Assembly: GCA_023230455.1 (NCBI GenBank) | Contig: JALNXH010000016.1 | Span: 27,768 to 91,767 of the forward strand | Direction of reading: 5' to 3' | DNA from: Rhodocyclaceae bacterium | Lineage (GTDB): Bacteria > Pseudomonadota > Gammaproteobacteria > Burkholderiales > Rhodocyclaceae | DNA length: 64,000 nt | In this document: in pieces, positions 43,696-52,800 of the stretch | Layout: each line of letters begins with the position of its first letter | How positions within the stretch are numbered: position 1 is the stretch's first letter | Translations under genes and position numbers: made by a program | Notes under the pieces: model-generated | Told to the model about the DNA's origin: nothing | Seen by the model: only the letters and a program-made list of their open reading frames with translations | The model's database searches: none

Positions 43696-44749
43696 AGAAG
43701 TGATTCAACGCGCGCGGATCTTCATCGTCGACGACGAGCCGACCAACCTCAAGCTGATGCACAAGATGCTCGCCGGCCAGGGTTACAGCCAGACGATACT
43801 GATACAGGATCCGCGGGATGTCCTGGAGCGTTATCGCGAGGAGCGGCCCGACCTGATCCTGCTCGACATCAACATGCCGCACCTGGACGGCTATCAGGTA
43901 ATGGATCAATTGAAGGCGCTGGGTGATCCGCTGCTGCCGCCGATCGTGATGCTGACCGCGCAGTACGGCCGCGAAAACCTGCTGCGGGCACTGGCCGCCG
44001 GCGCCCGCGACTTCATCGGCAAACCCTTCGACCGCACCGAATTGCTGATGCGTGTGCGCAATCTGCTCGAAGCGCAACTGGCCCACCGCATGGTGCACGA
44101 CCAGAAGGCGGTACTGGAAGACATGGTGCGCCTCCGCACCGAAGACCTTAACCGGACCCGCCTTCAGGTGGTGCGCCGTCTGAGCCGCGCCGCCGAATAC
44201 CGCGACAACGAAACCGGCCTGCACATCGTCCGCATGAGCCAGTATTCCGCATTGCTGGCCAAGAGCATCGGCTGGAGCCTGGCCGACTGCGAGTTGATGC
44301 TGCATGCGAGCCCGATGCACGACATCGGCAAGATCGGCATTCCCGATCCCATCCTGTTGAAGCCGGGCAAGTTCGAGCCGCACGAATGGGAGATCATGAA
44401 GACCCATGCCGGCATCGGCGCCGACATTCTCGAAGGCGACGACTCCGACCTGCTGTACATGGCCCGCGCGATCGCACTCAGCCACCACGAGAAATGGGAC
44501 GGCAGCGGCTATCCCGAGGGGCTGTGCGGCACAACGATTCCGCAGGCCGCACGGATCGTCGCAGTCGCCGACGTGTTCGACGCGCTGACCTCGGCGCGCC
44601 CCTACAAACAGCCCTGGCCGGTCGACGCCGCGACAACCTTCATCGCCGACCATGCCGGCAGCCACTTCGACCCCGAAGTGGTGGCTCATTTCCAGCGCCG
44701 CCTACCCGAGATCCTCGCCATCCGCGAGCGCAACCTGGAGCCGGAATAA
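43688..44749 (+). CDS. Response regulator with HD-GYP c-di-GMP phosphodiesterase domain
   Basis: An RpfG-like 353-residue protein. The N-terminal receiver has D60 in LLDINMPHLDG and K in FIGKPFD; the HD-GYP domain (about 160-345) has HDIGKIGIPD near residue 210 and HHEKWDGSGYP near 265, so the catalytic set looks complete and c-di-GMP hydrolysis is expected. ATG at 43688 overlaps the kinase stop by 8 nt with AAGGAG upstream, so the pair is coupled and the kinase is its likely phosphodonor. It converges on the NarL-type regulator gene with 5 nt between stops. Confidence 0.93.
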   Translation: MTEEVIQRARIFIVDDEPTNLKLMHKMLAGQGYSQTILIQDPRDVLERYREERPDLILLDINMPHLDGYQVMDQLKALGDPLLPPIVMLTAQYGRENLLRALAAGARDFIGKPFDRTELLMRVRNLLEAQLAHRMVHDQKAVLEDMVRLRTEDLNRTRLQVVRRLSRAAEYRDNETGLHIVRMSQYSALLAKSIGWSLADCELMLHASPMHDIGKIGIPDPILLKPGKFEPHEWEIMKTHAGIGADILEGDDSDLLYMARAIALSHHEKWDGSGYPEGLCGTTIPQAARIVAVADVFDALTSARPYKQPWPVDAATTFIADHAGSHFDPEVVAHFQRRLPEILAIRERNLEPE

Positions 44750-44754
44750 AGACG

Positions 44755-45387
44755 TCAGAGCAACCCGCGCTCCAGCGCATAGCGGATCAGTTCGGCATTG
44801 TTCTCGATGCCCAGCTTATCCATCAGGTTGGCCTTGTGGGTGGTGACCGTTTTCGGGCTCAGATTGAGACGCTCGGCGATGTCTTTGAGCGCCATGCCTT
44901 CGACGATCAGCGTCAGCACTTCCAGCTCGCGGTTGGTCAATCCAAGTCCGGGCGAACTGCCCGCCGTTTTGCGCGGAGTGAACGCCAGGCCCACCGCCAG
45001 GTTCGGATCGACGTACTGCTCGCCGCCGGTCACGCTCCTGATCGCCTCGCCGAGGATATCGATATCCACATTCTTGGTTACATAGCCCGAAGCGCCGGCC
45101 CGCAGAGCGCGCCGTACCGTCACCGGTTCGTCGTGCATGCTCAGGATCAGGATCGGCAGTTGCGGGCACACGACGCGGATTTTCTCGATCAGCGGGACGC
45201 CGGTGGGGCCCGGCATGGTCAGGTCGAGGATCAGCAGATCGGCGGCGACGCCGGCCACCGCAGCGAGGGTTTGATCGCCGTCCGCAGCCTCGGCCACCAC
45301 GCGGATATCGGGTAGTTCAGCAAGCATGCGGATCAAACCGGAGCGGAACAGAGCGTGGTCGTCCGCGACGATGGTTCTGACGGCCAT
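44755..45387 (-). CDS. NarL/FixJ-type response regulator
   Basis: A 210-residue DNA-binding regulator with receiver domain (D55 in LILDLTMPG, K in YVTKNVD) and C-terminal LuxR helix-turn-helix (about 145-205; LTNRELEVLTLIVEGM, LNLSPKTVTTHKANLMDKL). ATG at 45387 comes 1 nt after the kinase stop with AAGGAAA upstream, so the two form a coupled two-component pair. It is the last gene of the minus-strand set that includes the TonB-dependent receptor and YfiR genes. The target genes are unknown. Confidence 0.94.
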   Translation of the reverse strand: MAVRTIVADDHALFRSGLIRMLAELPDIRVVAEAADGDQTLAAVAGVAADLLILDLTMPGPTGVPLIEKIRVVCPQLPILILSMHDEPVTVRRALRAGASGYVTKNVDIDILGEAIRSVTGGEQYVDPNLAVGLAFTPRKTAGSSPGLGLTNRELEVLTLIVEGMALKDIAERLNLSPKTVTTHKANLMDKLGIENNAELIRYALERGLL

Positions 45388-45388
45388 T

Positions 45389-46624
45389 TCAATTTTCCTT
45401 GGTTGTTGAAAGAGGTACCCGAACCCGGATGCGGGTACCCGCACTGGGGCGACTGTCGATCTCTACGCTACCGCCGATCGCCGACACGCGTTCCTGCATG
45501 CCGATCAGGCCGAAGCCGGTGCCGGGCGGCGGTACCTGAGGGACGAAGCCGACACCGTCGTCCTCGATCAACAGACGCAGGCTCTCCCCGTCCGACGCAA
45601 GGGCAATATGCACCGACTGGGCATGCGCATGGCGCACGATGTTGGTCAGCGACTCCTGCACGATGCGGAACAGGGTAATCGAACAACGGTCATCCATCCC
45701 GGGCAAGGACTCGGCCATTTCGATGCGCAGCGCAATGTCGCTGCCGTTCAGGGTGCGTTCGGCAAGCCATTCGATGGCGGCCGGCAAGCCGATGTTGAGT
45801 ACCGGCGGACGCAGATCGGCGGCGATCCCGCGCACGCCGCGCAACGCATCCTCGATCAGAAGCTTGATCTCGGCCACCTGTTCCGCCGAGACGCTGTTGC
45901 CGCTGCGGCTGGAGCGCTCGATGCGCTTCAGGTTGAGCAGCGCAGTGGTCAGCAACTGTCCCAGTTCGTCGTGGATTTCCTGGGCAATGCGCTTGTGTTC
46001 GGCTTCCATCACGCTCTCGCGATGGGCACTAAGCAAGCGGATGGTGGAACGCGAGCTTTCGAGTGCCGACTGGCTTTCCATCAGACGCAGGCGGATGCCG
46101 TGACCGGCGAGATAGGCCAACACTCCGGCAATCGCAGCGACGACAGCGAATGCCACGACGAAATGGCCGAGGGTGGCGTGGACGCGGCTCATATCCGCCC
46201 GCAGCGCCATTGTGCCGATGCTGCGCCCCTGTTGCAGAACCGGCAGGGTCAGACGGATTTCGCCGATCGCCGCGGTGGCGACCACGTTCTGCACATGCGC
46301 CGGCAGGTAGCCGGCCTTCTCGCCGGCGCGGCGAAAGACCGCCAGCCGACGACCGTCCGCGAGATAGAGCGCGGCTTCGATCACCATCGGCGAACGGGCC
46401 AGCGCAGAAAGGATTTCCGTCGCCGTCTCGGCATCCTTGAAAGCCAATGCGGCGCCGGCATTGGTGCCGATCATCGCTGATTGGACCTTGAGTTCCTCGA
46501 GCACTTCTGCGCGCTCCTCGAACCAGAACTCCCCGGCCAACAGGACGAACGCCGCCAGCAGCGCAATCGCCACCGAAAGTGCGGAAAGCCGCCAGTACTG
46601 GCGCCAAGTATCGCGCTGAGTCAT
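45389..46624 (-). CDS. Sensor histidine kinase (NarX-like, HisKA_3) with CHASE8-like periplasmic domain
   Basis: A 411-residue membrane kinase: helix ~15-37, periplasmic domain ~38-150, helix ~155-180, short HAMP-like linker, HisKA_3 with H218 in AQEIHDELGQ, and an HATPase with DDGVGF and GFGLIGMQERV. The periplasmic part (GTNAGAALAFKDAETATEIL, ARSPMVIEAALYLADGRRLAVF) resembles the CHASE8 domain found in YfiN-type diguanylate cyclases. ATG at 46624 starts 1 nt after the yfiR stop. Coupling to a YfiR homologue upstream suggests YfiR regulates this kinase. Confidence 0.9.
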   Translation of the reverse strand: MTQRDTWRQYWRLSALSVAIALLAAFVLLAGEFWFEERAEVLEELKVQSAMIGTNAGAALAFKDAETATEILSALARSPMVIEAALYLADGRRLAVFRRAGEKAGYLPAHVQNVVATAAIGEIRLTLPVLQQGRSIGTMALRADMSRVHATLGHFVVAFAVVAAIAGVLAYLAGHGIRLRLMESQSALESSRSTIRLLSAHRESVMEAEHKRIAQEIHDELGQLLTTALLNLKRIERSSRSGNSVSAEQVAEIKLLIEDALRGVRGIAADLRPPVLNIGLPAAIEWLAERTLNGSDIALRIEMAESLPGMDDRCSITLFRIVQESLTNIVRHAHAQSVHIALASDGESLRLLIEDDGVGFVPQVPPPGTGFGLIGMQERVSAIGGSVEIDSRPSAGTRIRVRVPLSTTKEN

Positions 46625-46625
46625 G

Positions 46626-47198
46626 TCATTCCACCACCGTCCGCGCCAAGCGCAGCAGCTTGGCGCTGGCATCCAGTTGCGCGCGCCGCAGCGCACCGAG
46701 ATTGACGTCGATCACCACCCGCCCCTCCTGCACCGCGAGGCCGATCATCGCGCCGCGCTGCAAGACGCCGTGGCCTTCGGCCACCAGCAGCACCGGGCGC
46801 CCGGCCACCGCCGCCGCGGCGCGAAACAGGGTCGCCGGATCGCCGGCACCGACGAACACCATGGCACATTCACGCAGTTGTTCGGGCACCGCCGTCACGG
46901 GTTTGAAGTCGAGGGCATTGCCGTTGCCCCCCTCCCGATATTGCCGCAGCAGGGCGGCTTCCATGGCGCCGGGCGCGAGGACGCAAACCTGTGGATGCGC
47001 GGCGTTCGCCGCACCCGCGGGCCAACGGACGAACAACGGCAGGTTGGCGACCACCGCCGCCTTCACCTCGTCCTCGGGCAGGCTCGTTTCGGCTACGGCC
47101 GCCGGGCCGAACAGCAACGCGAGCAGGAACAGCCATGCAGCGCGATACAGCCTGCGGAACAGCTGCGATAGCGGAACCGTCACAAGGAAACATCCCAA
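46626..47198 (-). CDS. yfiR: YfiR-family periplasmic protein (DUF4154)
   Basis: A 190-residue exported protein: signal peptide to about residue 36 (AAWLFLLALLFGPAAVAE), then the YfiR domain with KAAVVANLPLFVRWP at the start and the diagnostic end GLAVQEGRVVIDVNLGAL ... ASAKLLRLAR. In Pseudomonas YfiR is a periplasmic inhibitor of the diguanylate cyclase YfiN; here no such cyclase is adjacent, and the following gene is a histidine kinase. ATG at 47198 overlaps the receptor gene by 19 nt; a GTG at 47180 is the alternative start. Confidence 0.88.
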   Translation of the reverse strand: MGCFLVTVPLSQLFRRLYRAAWLFLLALLFGPAAVAETSLPEDEVKAAVVANLPLFVRWPAGAANAAHPQVCVLAPGAMEAALLRQYREGGNGNALDFKPVTAVPEQLRECAMVFVGAGDPATLFRAAAAVAGRPVLLVAEGHGVLQRGAMIGLAVQEGRVVIDVNLGALRRAQLDASAKLLRLARTVVE

Positions 47199-49141
47199 CG
47201 CAGGCTGAATTGGCGACCGTCGCGGGGCAACGCATCCTGGACCATCCCCGGCGGCGCCGGATCGAGATAGTGGTTCCCGGCAAGATTGCGGATGCCCAGA
47301 CTGACTTCGCCGCTGCGTCCCGGCAACGACCGCCGCAACGTCAGATTGCCGCTGGCGTAACCGGCAACCGCTCCCGCCAGGCTACGCCGGGCGGCGATGG
47401 CCTGGATGTCGAGGCCGAGGGTCCAGCCGGTGGCGAACAACGGCCCGTCGAGGAACAGCTTGCCCAGCCGCCGCGGCGAATTCACCGGCTCGCCACCGGG
47501 CTGTGTCAGCCGCTGCCAGGCAACGCTGGCTTTCAGCCGCAACGCGGCGCCGAGCATCGCTTCGGTTTCCAGCTCGATGCCCCGGGCATGCACCGGGGAA
47601 CTGTTGACGAACACGAACAAGCCGTCGGCCGGATCGACAACCTGATCGATCAGCCTGTCCACCCGGTAGTGGTAGTAGCTGCCGCCGACCTGGATATCCG
47701 GATGCAGACGGTGTTCGAGCGCCAACTCGGCCGTGGCGATGCGCTCCGGTTTGAGATCCGGATTGGCCTTCTGCGTGAAATTGCCGTCGTCGTAGAAGCG
47801 TTCGTAGGCGTTGGGCGAACGGAAGGCGCGGCCATACAGCAGCTTCAGCACAGTATCGGCCTGTGCCTGATGGATCAGCGCCAGCCGCGGCGAAGCGATG
47901 GTGGCGAAATCCTTCAGCCGGTCCAGGCGCAGGCCGAGGTTGGCCGTCCAGCGCGATGCCAGACGCCATTCGTCCTGCACATAGATCCCGCCGCTGCGGC
48001 CACTGCGCTTGTCGTCCAGGTAGTCGAACCGCGGCGAGACGTCCAGATTGCGCTGATCGAGGCGCGGTGTTGCCTGCGCTTCGGCGCCGAACATCAACCG
48101 GTGGCCGGGCAACCCGCTGTAGCTGAGGCGGTAGTCGAGCCCCCACCAGCGGGCACGCGCCTCGTCGCGATTTAACGCACCGGGGAAGACATACTGGCCG
48201 ATGAAACTGTAACTGCCGCCGTAGACGCGCAGGTGCTGGGCCCAGTCGGGCGCAAGGGAGCGGGCGTGGCTGACGTCGAGATAGGCGCTACGGTCGTTGC
48301 TGTAGTTGCCGGGCGTATCGAACGGCGTACCGTAATACGCGGTGGGAACGTTCTTGCGCCGCGAGGCAAGGTTGGCGCTGAACTGCCATTCGCCGACGGA
48401 CAGTTTGGCAAAGGCCTTGAGATAACGCTCGGCGTCGAGACCATGGGCGACACCATCGGAAACGCCGGGCACCGCAAACTCGCGGAAACGCGGATCCCAA
48501 CCGTCCTGCTGGCTGACGGCGAGGCCGAACACCCAGTCGCGGTCAGGCTGGCTGCGTCCCCCCGAAAGCAGGCCGAGACGAACTCCGCGCCCGCTTTCCA
48601 GCGTCGTCGACAGCCGCGTACCGTCGATGTCGGCCCCCGTCCACAGCACCGCATTGGCGGTGCCGAACAGCGCATTGCCGCCATACAGCGCCGAAGCCGG
48701 ACCGGGTGCGAATTCGAGTTGTTTGACCCAATCCAGCTCCAGCGGCGACTCGTTACCGACGGTGGCCTGGTTGTAGATCGGGTCGTTGCGGCTAACGCCG
48801 TCGGCAAGCACCAGAATCCGCGAATTGTAATCGCCGGGACGGCCGAAGCCGCGAACGCCGAGGAAGGTATAGTCGCGGTCGCTGGTCGCATACACGCCGG
48901 GCGCGCTTTGCAGCGCCTCGCCCAGGGTGCGGAAACCGAAACGGCGAATTTCCTCCGCGGAGATCACCGTCACCGAGGCGGGAGCATCGGCCAGCGGCTG
49001 AAGAAAACGCGAGGCGCCGGACACTTCCACGTTGAGCAATTCATCCAGCGGCAGCGCCGACACTGCATCCGCGGCGTGTCCGCGCGCACACAGCGCCGCC
49101 AATACCACCGCCGCCCACCATTCCAGTCGTGTCCTTGCCAT
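47180..49141 (-). CDS. TonB-dependent outer membrane receptor
   Basis: A 653-residue outer-membrane protein: signal peptide about 1-23 (ending RGHAAD), a TonB-box-like N-terminus LDELLNVEVSGASRF, plug domain (~45-165; APASVTVISAEEIRRFG, SALYGGNALFGTANAV) and a 22-strand-type barrel ending RQFSLRWDVSL, a normal aromatic-rich C-terminus. The ligand is unknown. The sequence style with LLNVEVSGASRF resembles receptors that are found beside YfiR and kinases, more than known siderophore receptors. The tonB-like gene lies upstream, yfiR overlaps its end. Confidence 0.9.
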   Translation of the reverse strand: MARTRLEWWAAVVLAALCARGHAADAVSALPLDELLNVEVSGASRFLQPLADAPASVTVISAEEIRRFGFRTLGEALQSAPGVYATSDRDYTFLGVRGFGRPGDYNSRILVLADGVSRNDPIYNQATVGNESPLELDWVKQLEFAPGPASALYGGNALFGTANAVLWTGADIDGTRLSTTLESGRGVRLGLLSGGRSQPDRDWVFGLAVSQQDGWDPRFREFAVPGVSDGVAHGLDAERYLKAFAKLSVGEWQFSANLASRRKNVPTAYYGTPFDTPGNYSNDRSAYLDVSHARSLAPDWAQHLRVYGGSYSFIGQYVFPGALNRDEARARWWGLDYRLSYSGLPGHRLMFGAEAQATPRLDQRNLDVSPRFDYLDDKRSGRSGGIYVQDEWRLASRWTANLGLRLDRLKDFATIASPRLALIHQAQADTVLKLLYGRAFRSPNAYERFYDDGNFTQKANPDLKPERIATAELALEHRLHPDIQVGGSYYHYRVDRLIDQVVDPADGLFVFVNSSPVHARGIELETEAMLGAALRLKASVAWQRLTQPGGEPVNSPRRLGKLFLDGPLFATGWTLGLDIQAIAARRSLAGAVAGYASGNLTLRRSLPGRSGEVSLGIRNLAGNHYLDPAPPGMVQDALPRDGRQFSLRWDVSL

Positions 49142-49219
49142 CGCCGATTCCCCTTACGGCTTGCGCCCAGGGCCGAATCCTACCGGATCGATACCGAATC
49201 CACAGCGTCATGCGCCTTC

Positions 49220-49768
49220 CTATTGCCCCGCGGCTTCGCCGGCGGGGGGCGGCCGATCCTGATAGGGATCGAAGCGGACGGAAATCGTTTTCACGCTCCT
49301 GACCGGCTGCCCCAACAGTCTTGCCGGCACAAAACGCGTTTTCAGCAGCGCATCGAGCGCGGCGCTTTCGAACAGGCCGGGAGGGACGGCTTCGAGGATA
49401 TCGACTGCATCGATCGCCCCGGAGGCATCGATAAACAGACGCACCTTTACCTGCCCGGCGATCCGGCGCAGATAGGCGCCTTCGGGATAGATCAGGGGCG
49501 CCAGTTCGATCGGGGCAGCGACGGCATCCAACTCGGCCGCCTGGAAATAGCGCTCGGGCAGCGGAACCCCCGCCTGAGGCGGCGGCTGTAACGACTCTGG
49601 CGGCTCGGTCGCAGCGACCGGCAGCGGTGGCGATGCGGCGCCACGCAGGCGGACTTCCAGCACCGCCGCCGGTCCGCTGTCGCCTGGGCCGCGACCGGCG
49701 TCAACCGCCACGGGCAGGGCCAGCCATACCGCATGGAAGGCAAGGGACGCGGCGAGCGCGAGGCACAC
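49220..49768 (-). CDS. TonB-like energy transducer
   Basis: A short TonB-family protein: one N-terminal membrane anchor (CLALAASLAFHAVWLALPV), a short proline-containing linker (EPPESLQPPPQAGVPLPERY) and a C-terminal domain with YPEGAYLRRIAGQVKVRLFI and FVPARLLGQPV, typical of TonB ends. The start is uncertain: GTG at 49768 gives 182 aa with a standard anchor; a GTG at 49840, just after pilY1, would place the pilY1 terminator inside the gene. Probably serves the receptor encoded next. ExbB and ExbD are not in the window. Confidence 0.83.
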   Translation of the reverse strand: MCLALAASLAFHAVWLALPVAVDAGRGPGDSGPAAVLEVRLRGAASPPLPVAATEPPESLQPPPQAGVPLPERYFQAAELDAVAAPIELAPLIYPEGAYLRRIAGQVKVRLFIDASGAIDAVDILEAVPPGLFESAALDALLKTRFVPARLLGQPVRSVKTISVRFDPYQDRPPPAGEAAGQ

Positions 49769-49798
49769 GCGGATGTCCGTCGGCCCGGCGGAAACGAA

Positions 49799-49820
49799 AA
49801 AGGGGGGCAAGCCCCCCTTT
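49799..49820 (-). terminator. Intrinsic terminator of the pilin operon after pilY1
   Basis: A perfect 10-bp G/C-rich inverted repeat (49799-49808 and 49811-49820) ending in five T on the minus strand, 23 nt after the pilY1 stop. Confidence 0.85.
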
Positions 49821-49842
49821 GGGCTGCGGCCGGCGCACACCG

Positions 49843-52800
49843 TCAGTCGATCTCCTTGTACCAGAAGCGACGGGTGCGCGCGCCGATGGCGCCGGTGGTC
49901 GGTGTCTGTACCGAGGTACCGGAGATGACGCCTTCCTTGGTCACCAGATTGCCCTCGGCATCTTCCACCTGGACCACGACGTGCACCGGCGAAGGCAGGA
50001 AACCGCCGCCGGCATGGGTCTCGGATCGGTCGCCGAGATCCGAACCGTTAGCGGCGCCCGCCGTATCGACGGAAACCTGGTACTGGCGGGCGACGCCGAG
50101 ATTGGCGACGCAACTGGCGTCTGCCGTCTGGCTTGGCTGGTTGGTATTGAAGAAAACCACGCCGTTCAATATCAACGCATTGCCGATGACTTTCTCGCCC
50201 GTCCCCAGCGTGATGTACCAGCCGTCGGCGGCCGCCAGTTTGGCCGATTCTGCGGCCTGCGTCGTGCTGTTGCAGGCCTGCTGAACGCAGTTGCTGGTGG
50301 CGTTGTAGAGCTGGCCATCGGTCGTATTGCTGTGCGTGATCACCGGATTGCCGCTGCCGTCGGCGGCCACCCCGGCGCGCGTCAGCACAGTCAGCGTATC
50401 GCCGTCGCCGTCGCTGTCCGAATCGGCCAAGTAGTGGGTGGTTCCGGAGGCCGGCCCGGTATCGTCGCCGCGATCCTTGAACAGGTAGAAATTATTGGTC
50501 ACGGTATTGTCGAACGGGTGCTCGCGATCGCCGGCACCGATCACGATGGCATCGTAGCCGGTCTGCCCCACCACATCCGGCGGCGAGAGGAATTTGCGCC
50601 GCCCGGCGGCGGTGGTCCTATCGCCGACGGCGGCGATCAGGGTGACTTTCCAGTTGGAGCGGTCGGCATCGCCGAAATCGAGGCGCCACAGATTGCCGCC
50701 GGTATCGCCGACATAAGCCCGGTTGGTGTTGCCGCCCGAAACGTTCTTGACCACCGTGACATCCGACGGTATGGCGTAATCCATCCCGGCGACTTCGAGA
50801 TCGGCGCCGCTGCCCCGGTAGCTGGCCCACCAGATGCGCTCGCCGGTAATCGCATCGACCACATAAATGGCACGCCCCATCCCTCGGTTGACGGTGGTGC
50901 TGACCGGGTCGGTCACCGTGCAGCCGGTACCGACGCTGGCGTAGGTAATGTCACCCTCGTTGAAGGTCACCGACCCCGGGGTATAGACACCCAGGCTGTA
51001 GCTCGCCGCAGTGGTGCCGGTGATGGTGCAGTTCTCGACATCCTCCACCGTGGGGTCGTAGCCGCCGCCGAAAATCAGCACCGGGTTGCTGTAGCCGGTG
51101 ACGCCGGTCACCACCGTCGGCAGCGACCAGGAATACCCGAGCTCGCTGAAGCCGCTGGTGTTCTGGTCAATCTTCCAGCGGAACTTGGGGTTCGAGGGAC
51201 TGGTGGCGTCGAAGGAATAGATGTAGCGGCCGCCCCGCCGGGCGCCGACATAGAGATACACGTGGTCGGAGGAGGTGGACGACTGGATCTTGGTATCGTT
51301 GTTGCCGTCGATGCTGTAGACGCCGATCGGCCCGTCCATGAAGTATGGGCGCTTGAAGTCGCTGCCGATCTGCGGCGAATTGTTGCGCAGCCGCTTCAGG
51401 TTGGTGAATGCCTCCTGCGGCACGAAGCCCCAGGCTTCCTGACCCGGCAACAACCCGGAGGTATCGCTGGCATCGGTGGTCACGCCGCCCTTGATGGCAT
51501 GGAACACCCCGTCGTTGGCGCCGTAGTACACATACACATCGTTGTCGCCGCCGAACCGGTTGTAGTTGATCACCGCCGGACGTGAATGCAGTACGTCGCC
51601 CTGCACGGACGCCCGGCAGTCGGTCGTCGAACCGTTGCCGTTCTCGTCCTCGTTGTTGTCCTGTCCGCGCACCCAGTTGATGACCTGATCGCGTTCGGAA
51701 CTGGAACCGGTGCCGGCGGCGGCGAGGATCGTCCCGCTGGCATCGCCCTGGGCCGAGGCCAGGGTATAGCGGAAGGTATTGACGTCGATGGAGGTAATCG
51801 TGAACGTGCCGTTGAAGGCGCCCGGCGTCGCGCCGGAAATCGCCACCGCGGAATTGTCGGCAAAGCCGTGGTTGGCCGAGGTAGCGACCGCGGTCGTGGT
51901 GTTCTTCGACGCGGTGACGGTAGTCCCGGTATTGGCGCCGATGGCGATCGCCGTCGGGTAGGTGAAATTGTCGGCATCGACCACGGTAATGGTGTGAGCG
52001 CCGTTATAGCCGGTCGGATTGGCGCCCGCGACGGTGATACTGTCGTTGGTGGAAAAACCGTGGCCGACCGCGTTGACATAAACCAGAGGACCGACCAGCA
52101 GGCGCACCGTGTATTGCCCCGCGGGACCGACGCCGCCCACCGCGGCATTGACATAGGTGAACGTGTTGGCATCGGGCACCGAGGCGACGCTGAACGTGCC
52201 GTTATGGGCCGCTGTGGTGCCGTCGTCGATGACTATGCTGTTGCCGACGCTATAGCCGTGGTTGGCCAAGGTCGCCGTCACCGTGGTGCTGTAGCTGCTG
52301 CCGGCCACCGTGGCGCCCGCCGGTACGCTGGTCAAGGGCGGGCAGGCGCTGGCCGTGGCGTAGGACAGGCTGGTATCGCTAAGGTAGGTAATCGCCGTAG
52401 CGGACGTGTTGAAACAGCTGTCGAGGCCGGTGATATCGGCCAGGGCTCCGGTGAGCAGGCCGTGGTTGGACGACGTGGTCAGCGTAACGGTGGTGGTCGC
52501 GCCCTTGTAAACCGTGCCGAAGGCCGTGGCGTCCGACGGCGGATAAAGCGGGCTGGCGCCGCTGAAACTCATGTCGTAGGTGAAGCTGTCGGTGGACGGC
52601 ACGGTTTTGACGGTAACCGCACCGGCGTAAACCGCGATCCCGTTGATCGTGGTCGGCGTCACGCCGGTCAGCGTCACGCTGTCGTTGGCGAAAAAGCCGT
52701 GGGCAACCGCCGAAGCGGTAATCCGCACCGTGGTCGAGGTGGCCGAATAGCTGCCGGAACTGACCGTGTTGTAGACCTTCAGGGTACCGGCGGTGGTTGC

